Source of the DNA: JACDAL01 sp963849115
Lineage (GTDB): Bacteria > Actinomycetota > CADDZG01 > WHSQ01
Length of the DNA: 64,000 nt
NCBI GenBank assembly: GCA_963849115.1
Contig: CAWKGK010000008.1
Coordinates: forward strand, 1 to 64,000
Direction of reading: 5' to 3'
The notes beneath the pieces were generated by a model. The model was given only the letters and a program-made list of their open reading frames with translations, was not told the DNA's origin and did no database searches. Positions within the stretch are counted from its first letter, which is position 1. Each line of letters begins with the position of its first letter. Shown here one piece after another: positions 7,168-16,439 of the stretch. A program made the translations under genes and the position numbers.

Positions 7168-7975
7168 TCAAACAGGAGGATGCGCCGCGCGCGCTTCGCG
7201 TGCCACGAACCCTTCCAAGGCGTCCAGGTCCCGCTCGGCATACAGCCGGTGCTCCCACTCCTCGTTGAGGATGCAAAGCAGGCACTCACGCACCGGGTAG
7301 CTGCCGGACTCCGGCCACCCGGGTCCCTCAACCGGGTCGGTGTGGCCGTCCAGCGACTCGTAGGTTAAACCGTCAAGGACCTCACGAACCGTGGACATCC
7401 GGTCGCGGCGCAGCTCGAGCACCAGGTCAAGAGATGGTCGTGCGTCTCGGTCTCGGGGGACACCCGGCGTGTCAGGCATCTCGTCCCACGGCAGGTCCAG
7501 GGGATCCCACGGCGACGAATCGCCGAGGATTGCCCGCCTGATCCAGGAATCGGTGGCAAACACCAGGTGGCGCAGCGTCTCGGTGAACGTCCACTCACCG
7601 GCGACCGACTCATGCAGCAGCTCTGGGTCCAACCGGCGGGCCCGCCTGACGGTCTCGCCCCAGAGCTGCTCGACGAGGTCCCACGCCTCGCGAAAGCCAG
7701 CCGGCTCGGTCGGGCGCATCTTGATCCGATCGGGTTGCCGCCTGTCGAGCTCGGCGTTGACCAAACGGCCCGACGTCGACACCATTGATCGTCAGGTTCA
7801 CGATCTCGCCGTGTATGTCGACGTCGATCAACTCCACGCCGCGCATCACGACGCGGCTCATTGCGACGGCGCGGAAGCGAGTCTCAGCCAGGTCGCTGGC
7901 GCGGAACTCCGAGCCGCTGAGGTCGACTTGGTCGAACCGGGAACCCCGGAGATCCTCACGCTTAAAGTCAGTCAC
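7168..7975 (-). CDS. DinB-family protein with N-terminal pentapeptide repeats (frameshifted)
   Basis: From GTG at 7975, the frame encodes pentapeptide repeats (FKREDLRGSRFDQVDLSGSE and following, residues 1-60) ending in INGVDVGPF. The DinB-like four-helix domain follows in a different frame: VNAELDRRQPDRIKMRPTEP, then LLHESVAGEWTFTETLRHLV (first metal-site His) and ILNEEWEHRLYAERDL (last helix with a His). Removing one base from the AAA run at 7763-7765 joins the two parts into a protein of about 268 residues. DinB-like proteins are metal-binding and often thiol-transferase related. The break may be a sequencing error or a real mutation. Confidence 0.7.
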
Positions 7976-8099
7976 GCCTCGACCGTACCTCCCATGCGGA
8001 CGATCTGCCCCCATCTTGATGCTCTCTGTCGCGGGCCGGCGTGTTGGTGATCGCCGGTTTGCAACCGCACCAGTCGCGTTTGAGCAGCGCATGGCGCGG

Positions 8100-8501
8100 C
8101 TACATGAGTTCCGGTATCTCGCTCAATCGTTCGGGCGGTAGCGGCGCCAATACGCAAAACTCGTTGCCCTCCGGGTCCGCCAACACCACCCAGGTGTCGT
8201 CGCTCGATTGCCCTATGTCAACCTTCCTCGCTCCCAGATCGATCAAGCGCCGGATCTGGGCGGCTTGGTCCTTGGGCCGCAGATCGAGGTGCAGCCGATT
8301 CTTCGTGGTCTTCCTGTCGGGCACCCTGACGAACAGAATGTCGGGAGCCACATCGACCTCCGGTGATCCCTCCGGTGGCTCGATGCACCATTCATTCTCG
8401 CTCTGGTAAGTGATCCTCCAACATAGCGTCTGCGACCAGAAGGTGGCGAGCAACTTGCAATCGTGGGAGTCGACCACCACACATTGGATCCGTATGTCCA
8501 C
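8100..8501 (-). CDS. VOC (glyoxalase-like) family protein
   Basis: The 133-residue protein has a VOC fold signature: MDIRIQCVVVDSHDCKLLAT opening strand and helix, FVRVPDRKTTKNRLHLDL with the mid-domain metal-site-like His, and a closing VVLADPEGNEFCVL strand. This is the glyoxalase-like subgroup common in actinobacteria, usually annotated without a substrate. It is full length. Confidence 0.8.
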   Translation of the reverse strand: MDIRIQCVVVDSHDCKLLATFWSQTLCWRITYQSENEWCIEPPEGSPEVDVAPDILFVRVPDRKTTKNRLHLDLRPKDQAAQIRRLIDLGARKVDIGQSSDDTWVVLADPEGNEFCVLAPLPPERLSEIPELM

Positions 8502-8809
8502 GCTCGGGAGGCTACCATCGCGCTACCCACTCGAGCGGGCGTCGAGGAATCAGCACGGCTCGCGGCCACTTTCCTCTCGGGCGAACCATGTTGACACGTG
8601 TTGGGCGACCGGCCCCTGCTCGGCGGCTCCCTCCCAGGGGGTGAACCCACCCGGTAGGCCTACTGATAGGAGCCCGTGCTCATGGCCCGCCCTCCTCGCG
8701 ATGAAGTCCAGGACGTAAGGGTTATAGGGCTGCGCACCTTACGCTCGTCTCCGAGATGCGTTTCATCACGTCAGCACTGTGTTGCGCGCGCATCGAGCCG
8801 CGTGAGGAG
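8502..8809. other. Intergenic region without recognised gene
   Basis: About 300 bases lie upstream of the VOC gene and downstream of the lyase-like gene. Short frames here show no family-like sequence, and I saw no RNA gene or clear terminator. Confidence 0.4.
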
Positions 8810-10348
8810 CTACCCTCCAGGCTTGTAGACGAAATCGTCGAACATCGCCGTGCGCAGAGATCGGTGGACGTCGCTGGGGGATGGTTCGGGGGTTGCGTCG
8901 ATGCTCTCCTCAACTATTCGGAGCGCCTCTCCGGTGGCCGCTCCAAGATCTCGCGCGACGCGTACTGTGGCAAGAAGGTCTCGCGCCATGAGCAACTCGA
9001 TAACAATCAAGTCCTCGAGTAGAGCGACTGCCTCTTCGGTCTTGCGCACGCTCAGAGGTGCGTCGGTCGCATGATCTTCGGTTCCGATGTCGAGTGGGGA
9101 GGAGTCCAACGTGGCGGGAGCGGCAAGCTGCTTGAGCTCACTGAAGATGGCGGCAGCGGGATAGCGGAGTGAAAGACCGTGGAATGCCGATGCTGCTCTC
9201 GTGCGGCCGTGAACTCGAGACATCGGGGCCTCCGGTACGTCTCCTTGTGATGCAGCCAGATTCTCGAAGATGGCGTCCCAAAGGTGGCTCATGCGGCGCT
9301 CGCTGAGCTGTCCAACGTGAGCGAGGGCGACGCGTAGAGAATCGAAAGCGATTGCAAGAACGATGGGGTGGAAGTTGCCGTTGTGCACCATGGTTCTGTC
9401 GTCCACAGACACGAGAGGATTGTCACTCATTGAGTTGAGCTCGATCTCGATGCTGTGGCGCGCGAGCGCCATGGTCTCCCGAAGAGCGCCATGCACTTGT
9501 GGAGCAACTCTGAAGGAGAGAGCGTCCTGCACAGACCGAGATGCTCCGGCATCGAAAAGGTAACTTCCGGCGAGTGCCGTACGGATGCTCCGAGCCGCCT
9601 CGATCTGCCCGGCGTATGGCTTGGCGCGCCCGACAATGGGCAACGTGATAGAGGCGTTCCCTTCGGTAGCCTCTAGGGACAGCCCCACAGCGACATCGGC
9701 CGCCTCTGCCGCCCGAGCAGTTCTGGAGATTACGACGGCAGCATGGCCGATCGAGATCCCGTTTGCCGACATGAGTCCGAGCCCGTCCTTGGCTCCGAGG
9801 GTCAGCGGCTCAATCCGTGAGCGTCGAAGCGCCTCTGCGCCCGAAAGCACTTCGCCGTTGAGTTCCGCGGTGCCCTTTCCGATGAGTACCAACGCAACGC
9901 CGGCCAGTTGTGCGAGATCTCCGGCTCCCACAGACCCGGTGGCGGGGACGATCGGATGTATCCCGTTATTGAGCATCGTCACTAGCATGTCGGCGACGGC
10001 CGGGCTCATACCCGAGCCCCCTCGAGCTATCCCGTTCAGGCGCGCCATCATCGCCGCCCGGACGAGTTCTGTGGACAAAGGTGGACCAACGCCCCCGGCA
10101 TGCGTCATCACAAGCATTTCTTGCTGAGTGAGCAGTTCCTCTTCCGAGAGCCGCACGTCCTTCATGTGGCCCACGCCGGTGTTGAGTCCATAGACAGGCT
10201 CGACCCCTGCGAGCGCGTCGTCCACGACCGCCCGGCTTGCGAGTATCCGGGATCGCGCGTCGGGCCCTAGCTCCACCTTCACTCCCCTCACGACATCTAC
10301 CAGCTCGTCGATTTCGAGCGGGGACTCGGTGACGGTTACTAGGTCCAT
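8810..10348 (-). CDS. Aromatic amino acid/histidine ammonia-lyase homologue lacking the MIO serine
   Basis: The 512-residue protein is full length for the HAL/PAL superfamily. It keeps VYGLNTGVG (the Tyr-Gly loop), MTHAGGVGPP (His), LMSANGISIG (Asn) and SEMSDNPL-like ELNSMSDNPLV. Two catalytic features are missing. The loop that normally reads GSVGASGDLAPL is GSVGAGDLAQLA here, so the Ala-Ser-Gly triad that cyclises to the MIO electrophile lacks its serine. The usual DPYSLR segment is DALSFR, replacing the second catalytic Tyr by Leu. The bases at 9925-9950 are unambiguous and no frame change is needed. It may be a non-lyase paralogue or use different chemistry. A GGAGGTTTAC site precedes ATG at 10348. 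It stands alone, without other hut genes. Confidence 0.75.
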   Translation of the reverse strand: MDLVTVTESPLEIDELVDVVRGVKVELGPDARSRILASRAVVDDALAGVEPVYGLNTGVGHMKDVRLSEEELLTQQEMLVMTHAGGVGPPLSTELVRAAMMARLNGIARGGSGMSPAVADMLVTMLNNGIHPIVPATGSVGAGDLAQLAGVALVLIGKGTAELNGEVLSGAEALRRSRIEPLTLGAKDGLGLMSANGISIGHAAVVISRTARAAEAADVAVGLSLEATEGNASITLPIVGRAKPYAGQIEAARSIRTALAGSYLFDAGASRSVQDALSFRVAPQVHGALRETMALARHSIEIELNSMSDNPLVSVDDRTMVHNGNFHPIVLAIAFDSLRVALAHVGQLSERRMSHLWDAIFENLAASQGDVPEAPMSRVHGRTRAASAFHGLSLRYPAAAIFSELKQLAAPATLDSSPLDIGTEDHATDAPLSVRKTEEAVALLEDLIVIELLMARDLLATVRVARDLGAATGEALRIVEESIDATPEPSPSDVHRSLRTAMFDDFVYKPGG

Positions 10349-10591
10349 GTAAACCTCCGGGAGGAAGGAAGAGAGAGTAATAGATCGTCGCTCAATCGAC
10401 GGCGCCGAAAGTACGGTGCCGTCCTTTCCATCGAGGTCTTCAGTCTACGTTTTGAGAGATTAAGTGGACCTCGACTTGATGATCGATCATCTGATAGCGG
10501 GTGTGCCGGAGATCATGGAGTCCACGAGCGCTTCGCTCTCGCTGAAGCCGTCGTTGGGTCAACGGCGCGGTATGGCATGGGTAGCCGAGCA

Positions 10592-11128
10592 TCACCTATC
10601 ACGCGCAAACGCCAGTGCCACCGCTGCAGCCATAGGCAGGACCGAGATTTCTCCGTTTCCAACCGCCGCGACGAGGTCGTCGAGGGCCACGAAAGACATC
10701 TCAGTTTCTTCGAGATCGCCAGGGTCGGGAGACGCAATCTCTCGGACCCCTCGTGCCAAGAACATGTGCACGGTCCCGGCCCCCCTGTTGCCGTCGACGA
10801 CGAAACTCCCGAGTTCTTCCCACTGTTCTGAAACGTGTCCCGTCTCCTCCAGCAGCTCGCGCCTCGCCGCGTCACCAGGATCTTCGCCCGGCTCGAGATA
10901 GCCCGCCGGCAGGCTGGTTACGACATCGGCGGGTCCGTGCTTGTAACTGCGCAGGACGATGACTCCGCTCTCGGCGAGCGCCACGATGACCACGTAGTCG
11001 AGCATCTCGAGTCGCAGGTAGCCCTCGATAAGCCGGCCGTCGGGCAGCTGCACGTCTTCGGCCCAGACGTGGAGCCAGGGAGCGGCATCCAGTACCTTCC
11101 GTCGGGCCTCGATTACCCACGGCTGCAG
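10592..11128 (-). CDS. NUDIX hydrolase
   Basis: The NUDIX box is seen as GYLEPGEDPGDAARRELLEE followed by TGH, fitting G-x5-E-x7-R-E-x2-E-E. The product hydrolyses a nucleoside diphosphate linked to another group; the ADP-ribose pyrophosphatase type is likely. The first standard start codon is a GTG at 11053 (153 residues), but the upstream codons in frame read QPWVIEARRKVLDAAPWLHV, which looks like the normal N-terminal part of this family. A CTG at 11128 with GGAGGAG about 13 bases upstream is the best start, giving 178 residues. The gene lies 10 bases after the PsiE-like gene on the same strand. Confidence 0.78.
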   Translation of the reverse strand: MQPWVIEARRKVLDAAPWLHVWAEDVQLPDGRLIEGYLRLEMLDYVVIVALAESGVIVLRSYKHGPADVVTSLPAGYLEPGEDPGDAARRELLEETGHVSEQWEELGSFVVDGNRGAGTVHMFLARGVREIASPDPGDLEETEMSFVALDDLVAAVGNGEISVLPMAAAVALAFARDR

Positions 11129-11138
11129 CTCGACCGGT

Positions 11139-11654
11139 CTACTCCTCCGGCTTGGGCTCGTAGTCGGGCCGAGGCTCGGACCGAGTCGTGTGGCGCAGCA
11201 GGAAGATGGATAACGAGAGAAGCACGATGGCGGCAGTCAGCACTCCGATCTCGACCATGGCATCCGGAAACTCGGGCTTGCCGAGCAAGTCCTTGGCCTC
11301 GGCACTGATGAGCACCAGCCGCCGGATGGCGGCGACGATCCCCACGATGAGGAAGGGCTCGGTCAGCAGCACTCGCTCCCGAATGACCGAGCTGATGGTG
11401 TGAATGAGCTCGGTAACGATGAACACCAGCAGCATCGCGTCCAACAGATCGAGGACCGTGGGGGACAGCTCCCCCTCCCCTAAGCCTGTGGCGAAGGCGT
11501 AGAGTCCATTGCCGAACAGAATCACGCCCGCTGCCGCCAAAACGACGGATACGCCTATATAGAGGACGTCCTCCGCACCTCGCATGACCATCGAGGAGCG
11601 CTCGCGGAATCTGATTTCATCCCGATCTATCTTGTCGACCTTGTCCGGCGCCAT
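11139..11654 (-). CDS. PsiE-like membrane protein
   Basis: The 171-residue protein has four membrane helices: around residues 29-55, 68-92, 96-114 and 133-153. The LLDAMLLVFIVTELIHTISS and RERVLLTEPFLIVGIVAAIR segments are typical of the phosphate-starvation-inducible PsiE family. The molecular role of the family is not known. It shares a strand with the NUDIX gene, and a Na/phosphate symporter-like gene lies 2 kb away, a possible link to phosphate physiology. Confidence 0.75.
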   Translation of the reverse strand: MAPDKVDKIDRDEIRFRERSSMVMRGAEDVLYIGVSVVLAAAGVILFGNGLYAFATGLGEGELSPTVLDLLDAMLLVFIVTELIHTISSVIRERVLLTEPFLIVGIVAAIRRLVLISAEAKDLLGKPEFPDAMVEIGVLTAAIVLLSLSIFLLRHTTRSEPRPDYEPKPEE

Positions 11655-11728
11655 GTCCGAACATTAAGTGAGCCGGTCCCGCCGGCCGAGGCTATCCTCG
11701 CAAACGTCCGCGTGAGGGGGAGCCGCCT

Positions 11729-12655
11729 ATCAGAATCGCAGTCGTAGGTGTGGGAGGAGTGGGGGGCTACTTTGGTGGCATCCTTGCCCGCGCGGGAGAG
11801 GACGTCACCTTCGTGGCGCGCTCCGCAACGCTCGAGGCGCTCCAAGAGCGGGGGCTGCGCGTCGACAGCATCGGCGGGGATTTCGTGATCTCGGACTGTC
11901 ACGCGACGGACGATCCCCACTCCGTCGGCGAGGTCGACATCGTGATTCTCGGAGTAAAGGCGTGGCAGGTGGAGGACGCTGCGGCTGCGGCCGAGCCCAT
12001 GTTGGGGGCGGAAGGAGCGGTGCTGCCGCTCCAGAACGGAGTTGAGGCACCCGGTCAGGTTGCCGCCACGGTGGGGGAGTCTCACACGCTCTCCGGTCTC
12101 TGTCGCATCATCAGCTTCGTCTCGGAGCCGGGCCACATCCGCCACGTTGGCGGAGCCCCCTTCATCGCCTTCAACGAGCTCGATGGCAAGCGCAGCGACC
12201 GCGTCGATGAGCTGGCAAAGGCGTTCGAGAGCGCCGGGGTGGACGAGGTCGCCGTCCCCCGGGATCCGGAGGCGGCGTTGTGGAACAAGTTCCTGGTAAT
12301 CACCTCTTTCGCAGGCGTGGGAGGGGTGACCCGCTCCAGCATCGACGTGATCCTCGAGCTGGACCAGACGCGCCGCTTGCTGGAGGCCTCGATGAGTGAG
12401 ATCGCCGAGCTCGCTCAGGCCCGCGGCGTCGCTCTGGAGGAGGACGTCGTGGCCGCCGGGGTGGCGCTACTCGAGAAGTTCGAGCCGGGGAGCACCTCGT
12501 CCATGCAGCGAGACATCGACGCCGGGCGTCCTTCCGAGCTCGAGCACCTCACCGGCGCGGTGGTGCGCTTGGCGAGAGAGGCAGGGGTGCGAACCCCGGT
12601 GAACGAGTTTATCTACGCGGCCCTGCTGCCTCTCGAGCGAGCCGCCCGGGTCTAG
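11729..12655 (+). CDS. Ketopantoate reductase family protein (PanE/ApbA-like)
   Basis: The Rossmann motif IRIAVVGVGGVGGYFGG binds NADP(H), followed by GVKAWQVEDA and PLQNGVEA, the characteristic Asn-Gly of ketopantoate reductases. A Lys in WNKFLVITSF and the Glu/Ser C-terminal helices (SMQRDIDAGRPSELEHLTGA) complete the family. It would reduce 2-dehydropantoate to pantoate, or a related 2-oxo acid. The first GTG in frame (11750) falls inside the glycine-rich motif, so it cannot be the start. The best candidate is ATC at 11729, six bases after GAGGGGGAG, a rare start codon or a sign of a base error. Confidence 0.8.
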   Translation: MRIAVVGVGGVGGYFGGILARAGEDVTFVARSATLEALQERGLRVDSIGGDFVISDCHATDDPHSVGEVDIVILGVKAWQVEDAAAAAEPMLGAEGAVLPLQNGVEAPGQVAATVGESHTLSGLCRIISFVSEPGHIRHVGGAPFIAFNELDGKRSDRVDELAKAFESAGVDEVAVPRDPEAALWNKFLVITSFAGVGGVTRSSIDVILELDQTRRLLEASMSEIAELAQARGVALEEDVVAAGVALLEKFEPGSTSSMQRDIDAGRPSELEHLTGAVVRLAREAGVRTPVNEFIYAALLPLERAARV

Positions 12656-12703
12656 GCACGGCCTGTCCGGCCCCCGACTGCGTCCGGTCCGGCGTACTTT
12701 CGT

Positions 12704-12732
12704 ACAAAACGCTCTTATGGCCGGCGTTTTGT
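12704..12732. terminator. Bidirectional terminator-like hairpin
   Basis: ACAAAACGC (12704-12712) pairs with GCGTTTTGT (12724-12732) across an 11-base loop. The A and T runs in the arms suit termination on both strands. It lies between the convergent PanE-like and methyltransferase genes. Confidence 0.55.
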
Positions 12733-12795
12733 CCCAAACCTCAAGCCCCTTCCAGCAAGCAACCGGTTTCATAGGGCTTCGGGGCGCTCGGGGCG

Positions 12796-13590
12796 TCACA
12801 GCTGGGCCAGGATTTCCTTCGCCACGGCCAGCGCGTGCTCGTAGCCGGCCCCCTCCCCCGATAGCGGCTCCACTTCCTTGTAGCCCCCGTAGATCGCGTG
12901 GCCCGCCTGCATCCAAAAACAGTCGGCCGCGGCGAATCCGGCTCCCTTTAGCCACTGCAGTTGCTCGTAGAGGGGCGAGGGCGTGTCGCCTTCATCGGGA
13001 AAGTAGAAATGGTTCCAGCAGGTCTCGACGAAACGCTCGTAGCCATCACCAGCAGCGGCCTGTTCCCGGGCGCTGCGATCCCAGGTTTGAGCGAACAAGG
13101 CCCTCGCCGGGGTCACCTGGGGCTCCACCAGGTCGGCTATCAGCAGGGCGCCGCGCCGGGTGAGGCGGCCCTGCAGATGCTCGAAGAGGCGCTTTTTGGC
13201 CGCACCTTCCAGATGATGCAGGGCCAGGCTCGAGACTACGCAGTCGACTCCTTCGACGAGTTCCAGCCACTCGGGCGAATCCAGATCGACGCGCACCGTG
13301 CTTGCCCGCTCTCCCGCGAAGGCCAGTAGAGCGGCGGCCCTCCGCAGCATCTCGGGGGACCCGTCCATAGCCACCACCGACGCCCGGGGGAAGCAACGCA
13401 GGATCGTGGCGCCGAGCGCCCCCTGACCGGAACCGAGATCGACGGTGGTAAACGCCTCGCTCGGAGAGAACGGCACCAAGCAGGCGAGCGTGGCGATTTG
13501 CTCGGCTCGGCCCGGCACAGCCACCGGGGCCAGGTCGGAATAGGTCTGCGAGTCCTCCTCCGCCCACCCAGCGTTGCCTGACTTGTCTAT
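12796..13590 (-). CDS. SAM-dependent methyltransferase
   Basis: The class I methyltransferase motifs are clear: motif I TVDLGSGQGALG, acidic end of strand 2 VVAMDGSPEML, VRVDLDSPEW, and motif IV VDCVVSSLALHHLEG. The C-terminal half is longer than a minimal domain and has LQWLKGAGFAAADCFWMQAG typical of this family. The first standard start is GTG 13524, but the upstream in-frame codons (DKSGNAGWAEEDSQTYSDLA) belong to the protein. The likely start is ATA at 13590, with AGGAG 8 bases upstream, giving 264 residues. The substrate is unknown. Confidence 0.75.
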   Translation of the reverse strand: MDKSGNAGWAEEDSQTYSDLAPVAVPGRAEQIATLACLVPFSPSEAFTTVDLGSGQGALGATILRCFPRASVVAMDGSPEMLRRAAALLAFAGERASTVRVDLDSPEWLELVEGVDCVVSSLALHHLEGAAKKRLFEHLQGRLTRRGALLIADLVEPQVTPARALFAQTWDRSAREQAAAGDGYERFVETCWNHFYFPDEGDTPSPLYEQLQWLKGAGFAAADCFWMQAGHAIYGGYKEVEPLSGEGAGYEHALAVAKEILAQL

Positions 13591-13660
13591 GGTGGAATCT
13601 CCTGACCTTCGCTACCGTGAGCCGAAGCCAATAAGACCGAGCGCAATCTGCCTATTGCAC

Positions 13661-13678
13661 ACACTCCTATGAGAGTGT
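13661..13678. promoter_or_regulatory. Operator-like inverted repeat before the Na/Pi symporter-like gene
   Basis: ACACTC and GAGTGT flank six bases, and another GGAGTGT follows at about 13696-13702, next to a TATAGAT that could be a -10. It sits 30-45 bases before the start codon. The regulator is unknown. Confidence 0.3.
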
Positions 13679-13706
13679 TTAGGTAGGCTATAGATGGAGT
13701 GTAACT

Positions 13707-14873
13707 ATGGATCGGAGTGACCGGCCAATGAGCCAGCGCAATGAGGTAGCCGCTGCTGCAGCAACTGGTGGCGGCAAGGCAACGCTCGGCGAGTCGGGGC
13801 CGGAGCTATCGCCTGCTGCACGGGCGCTCCGAATTCTGTGGTGGGTGCTTCGCTTCGGGCTGGCACTGTTCCTGTTCGTCGGGGCTCTGCAGCTCATGAA
13901 GACGGGTGCCAGTGGCCTCGACGTTCTTCAGAACAGGGGACTGCTCGTCCGCAACCCGGGCTCCACCTTGGGGCTCGGCTGGGTGGGCGCTCTGTTCGTG
14001 CTCTCGGGCTCTCCGATCGCGGCAACTTCGCTGACCCTGGTGGCTGCCCACTCGATTACCGAGATCCAGGGCTTCACGATGCTGACCGGTTCCCGCCTCG
14101 GCGCCGCCTTTGTGGTGCTGGTCGTCGCCGTTGTCTATGCCCTTCGCAGCGGGCAAGGGGGCCGGCTCCGCCCGGTGGCCACGGCCGTGACTGCATTGTC
14201 CACTACCGCACTCATCTACGTCCCGGCGATGGGTCTCGGAATTCTGCTGCTGAAGTGGGGGCCTTATCACTCACTCGAACTTCACTTTCCGAACCAATTC
14301 TCGGATCTCATCGATCTCATCTACGGCGGCCTCTTGGATCGAGTGGCGACCCTGCCGGCCGCAGTCGTGTTCGTCGGGGGGCTCGCCGTCTTGTTGGGGT
14401 CGATGAAGTTGATCGACTCCGTCATGCCCGACCTCGACAAGGATCTCCAGAGCAAGCGCCTCCAGTGGGTCAGCAAGAAGTGGCCCATGTTCGGGCTCGG
14501 TTGTCTGGTGGCGCTCATCACGATGTCGGTTTCGGTTGCGCTCACTATCCTGGTGCCGTTGGTGGCCAAGCGCTACGTCAAACGAGAGGACATCCTCCCC
14601 TACATCATGGGAGCGAACATCACCACCTTGGGGGATACGATGCTGGCGGCTTTCGCCCTGAACTCTCCGGCTGCGGTCCGCATCGTGCTGGCCGAAGTCA
14701 TCGCCGCCGGCTCGCTCAGCGTCATCCTGCTGACCTTCTTCTACCCTCAGATACGCACGCTCATCTGGAGGTTCCAGCGCCAGATGACGATGAGCAAGCC
14801 GAGGCTCGCGGGCTTTACCGCCGCCCTTTTCTTGGTGCCCGTAAGCATCATCCTGATATCCGGTCTCGTCTAA
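13707..14873 (+). CDS. Na+/phosphate symporter-like membrane protein
   Basis: The 388-residue protein has eight or more hydrophobic helices and two related halves. The first carries GSPIAATSLTLVAAHSI and the second GANITTLGDTMLAAFAL. These correspond to the paired substrate-binding repeats of the Na/Pi cotransporter (NptA/SLC34-like) family, although the typical QSSS is not exact. A 30-residue Ala/Gly-rich cytoplasmic N-terminus precedes helix 1. The predicted role is sodium-coupled import or export of phosphate or a similar anion. Confidence 0.65.
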   Translation: MDRSDRPMSQRNEVAAAAATGGGKATLGESGPELSPAARALRILWWVLRFGLALFLFVGALQLMKTGASGLDVLQNRGLLVRNPGSTLGLGWVGALFVLSGSPIAATSLTLVAAHSITEIQGFTMLTGSRLGAAFVVLVVAVVYALRSGQGGRLRPVATAVTALSTTALIYVPAMGLGILLLKWGPYHSLELHFPNQFSDLIDLIYGGLLDRVATLPAAVVFVGGLAVLLGSMKLIDSVMPDLDKDLQSKRLQWVSKKWPMFGLGCLVALITMSVSVALTILVPLVAKRYVKREDILPYIMGANITTLGDTMLAAFALNSPAAVRIVLAEVIAAGSLSVILLTFFYPQIRTLIWRFQRQMTMSKPRLAGFTAALFLVPVSIILISGLV

Positions 14874-14918
14874 CCCACCTTCGTAAGGCTCCATCCCTCA
14901 AGCTCATACGATTGAGCA

Positions 14919-16304
14919 ATGCTTATTCGGTGGGCGGCGCGGTCGTCTCTCTTACTCCTTTTCTTGGCGGCGTGCACGACCCCAGCCCCCGACGCTCCGC
15001 AGACCCGGTTCGTTCCACGCGCCAAGAGGCCGCCGGAAGCGGGCGTGTGCAAGGACCCTGTAGTTCTTCCCCGCCCTGCCCCCGATCGCCCTCGCTATCA
15101 CCTGCACGTGCGCGTGCGGCCAAAGAGAGAGGTGGTCGATGGGCGCTTGCGGGTGGCCTTTACGCCCGACCTACCCACGCACAAGCTTGTGTTCCGGCTG
15201 TGGCCGAACGGGCCGCGGCAGAGGGCCGCCGGGGCCAAGCTAGAGGTTCGCAAGGTGAAGAGTGATGGTCGTCGCGTGCCGACCCGGCTCCCCAACGCCA
15301 CCACCTTGGAGGCGGATCTCGGCTCCCGTCTGGAGGCAGGCGAAACTGTCGAGGCTTCACTCCACTGGCGGCTCGAGCTTCCCGGCCCCACATTCGACCG
15401 CATCTCGAACACGGGCGGGTCGCTGCGACTGGGCTCCTTCTTCCCCTTGCTGTCGTGGCAACCCGGGGTGGGCTGGCTCCGAGATCCCCCCTCGACATCT
15501 CTAGCGGAAACGTCGACCTCTCCGGTGGCCGATTTCGACGTCAAGCTTCGGCTTCCCGAAGGTCTGGAAGCCCTCGCCAGCGGCGAGGAGGTCTTGCCGG
15601 ACCGATGGCGGGCGGAGGCGGTGCGTGACTTTGCTCTCGCCACCGGGCACTTCGATACCTCTACCGTGGTGGCTTACGCGCCGAGGTTCGTGCGAGTGGC
15701 TGTAGGGGTGGACGAGCGTGTTGACGAATCCCCCGAGCCCTACCGCAAGGCCGTGGTACGTGCACTGGAGGCCCTGGCCGATAGATACGGCGCCTACCCG
15801 TGGCCGAGCTACACCCTCGCCATCACTCCAGGCCTGGCCAACGCGGGCATCGAGTATCCGACCTTTGTCATGCAGGGGGAGGAGACGCTTGGGGTGGTCA
15901 CCGACCACGAGGTGGCGCACATGTGGTTCTACGCTTTGGTGGGAAGCAATCCGGCGCGCGAGCCGTGGCTCGACGAAGGTCTCACCACCTACGCGCAGGC
16001 ACGCATCGACTCTCAGGTCGACTTCTTCGCATCGCAGCCTGTTCCCCGTCCAGCTCGCAATCGACTCGGTGCCGGTATGCGCTACTGGGACCGCCACCAA
16101 GAGGTCTACTTTCAGGGCGTCTACGCGCAAGGCGTCAAGGCCCTCGCAGCTCTGGGCTCTCTCGACGCCATCGACTGCGGGCTGCGTCACTATGTCCGCG
16201 CCAACGCCTACTCGATTGCGGATTCCGCGGATCTGATCCGAGCGCTCGAGGCGGAGACGGTGGGGACAGGGCGCATCCTCAAGCGCTTCGGAGTCCGGCC
16301 CTAG
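14919..16304 (+). CDS. Secreted M1-family metallopeptidase (lipoprotein)
   Basis: The N-terminus MLIRWAARSSLLLLFLAAC is a lipoprotein signal with the Cys at residue 19. The domain following is the beta-rich M1 N-domain. The catalytic part has the substrate-binding strand NAGIEYPTFVM and the zinc site HEVAHMWFYALVGSNPAREP followed by WLDEGL, that is HExxH plus a third Glu ligand 19 residues later. At 461 residues it lacks the large C-terminal helical domain of classical aminopeptidase N, like many short bacterial M1 members. It probably trims peptides outside the cell membrane. Confidence 0.85.
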   Translation: MLIRWAARSSLLLLFLAACTTPAPDAPQTRFVPRAKRPPEAGVCKDPVVLPRPAPDRPRYHLHVRVRPKREVVDGRLRVAFTPDLPTHKLVFRLWPNGPRQRAAGAKLEVRKVKSDGRRVPTRLPNATTLEADLGSRLEAGETVEASLHWRLELPGPTFDRISNTGGSLRLGSFFPLLSWQPGVGWLRDPPSTSLAETSTSPVADFDVKLRLPEGLEALASGEEVLPDRWRAEAVRDFALATGHFDTSTVVAYAPRFVRVAVGVDERVDESPEPYRKAVVRALEALADRYGAYPWPSYTLAITPGLANAGIEYPTFVMQGEETLGVVTDHEVAHMWFYALVGSNPAREPWLDEGLTTYAQARIDSQVDFFASQPVPRPARNRLGAGMRYWDRHQEVYFQGVYAQGVKALAALGSLDAIDCGLRHYVRANAYSIADSADLIRALEAETVGTGRILKRFGVRP

Positions 16305-16439
16305 AGCGGGACTCCCTCGGTAGCGCCACTCGGCCGAACTTTGCCCCGAATACGCCCCATACGGCCTTTTTCGGCCAAAGCGGAGGTATGTAACCCGCGA
16401 TTTGACTTCCAGCAACTTCCTAATTTAGGGTCGCCGTTC

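Noticed and set aside
8810..10348. Functional hutH gene for histidine degradation
   Set aside because: The MIO serine and a catalytic tyrosine are absent, and no hutU, hutI or hutG is nearby.
16372..16390. GGCC-TTTTT-CGGCC near the M1 peptidase end
   Set aside because: The stem is four bases and self-complementary by chance; the hairpin at 16440 is much better.
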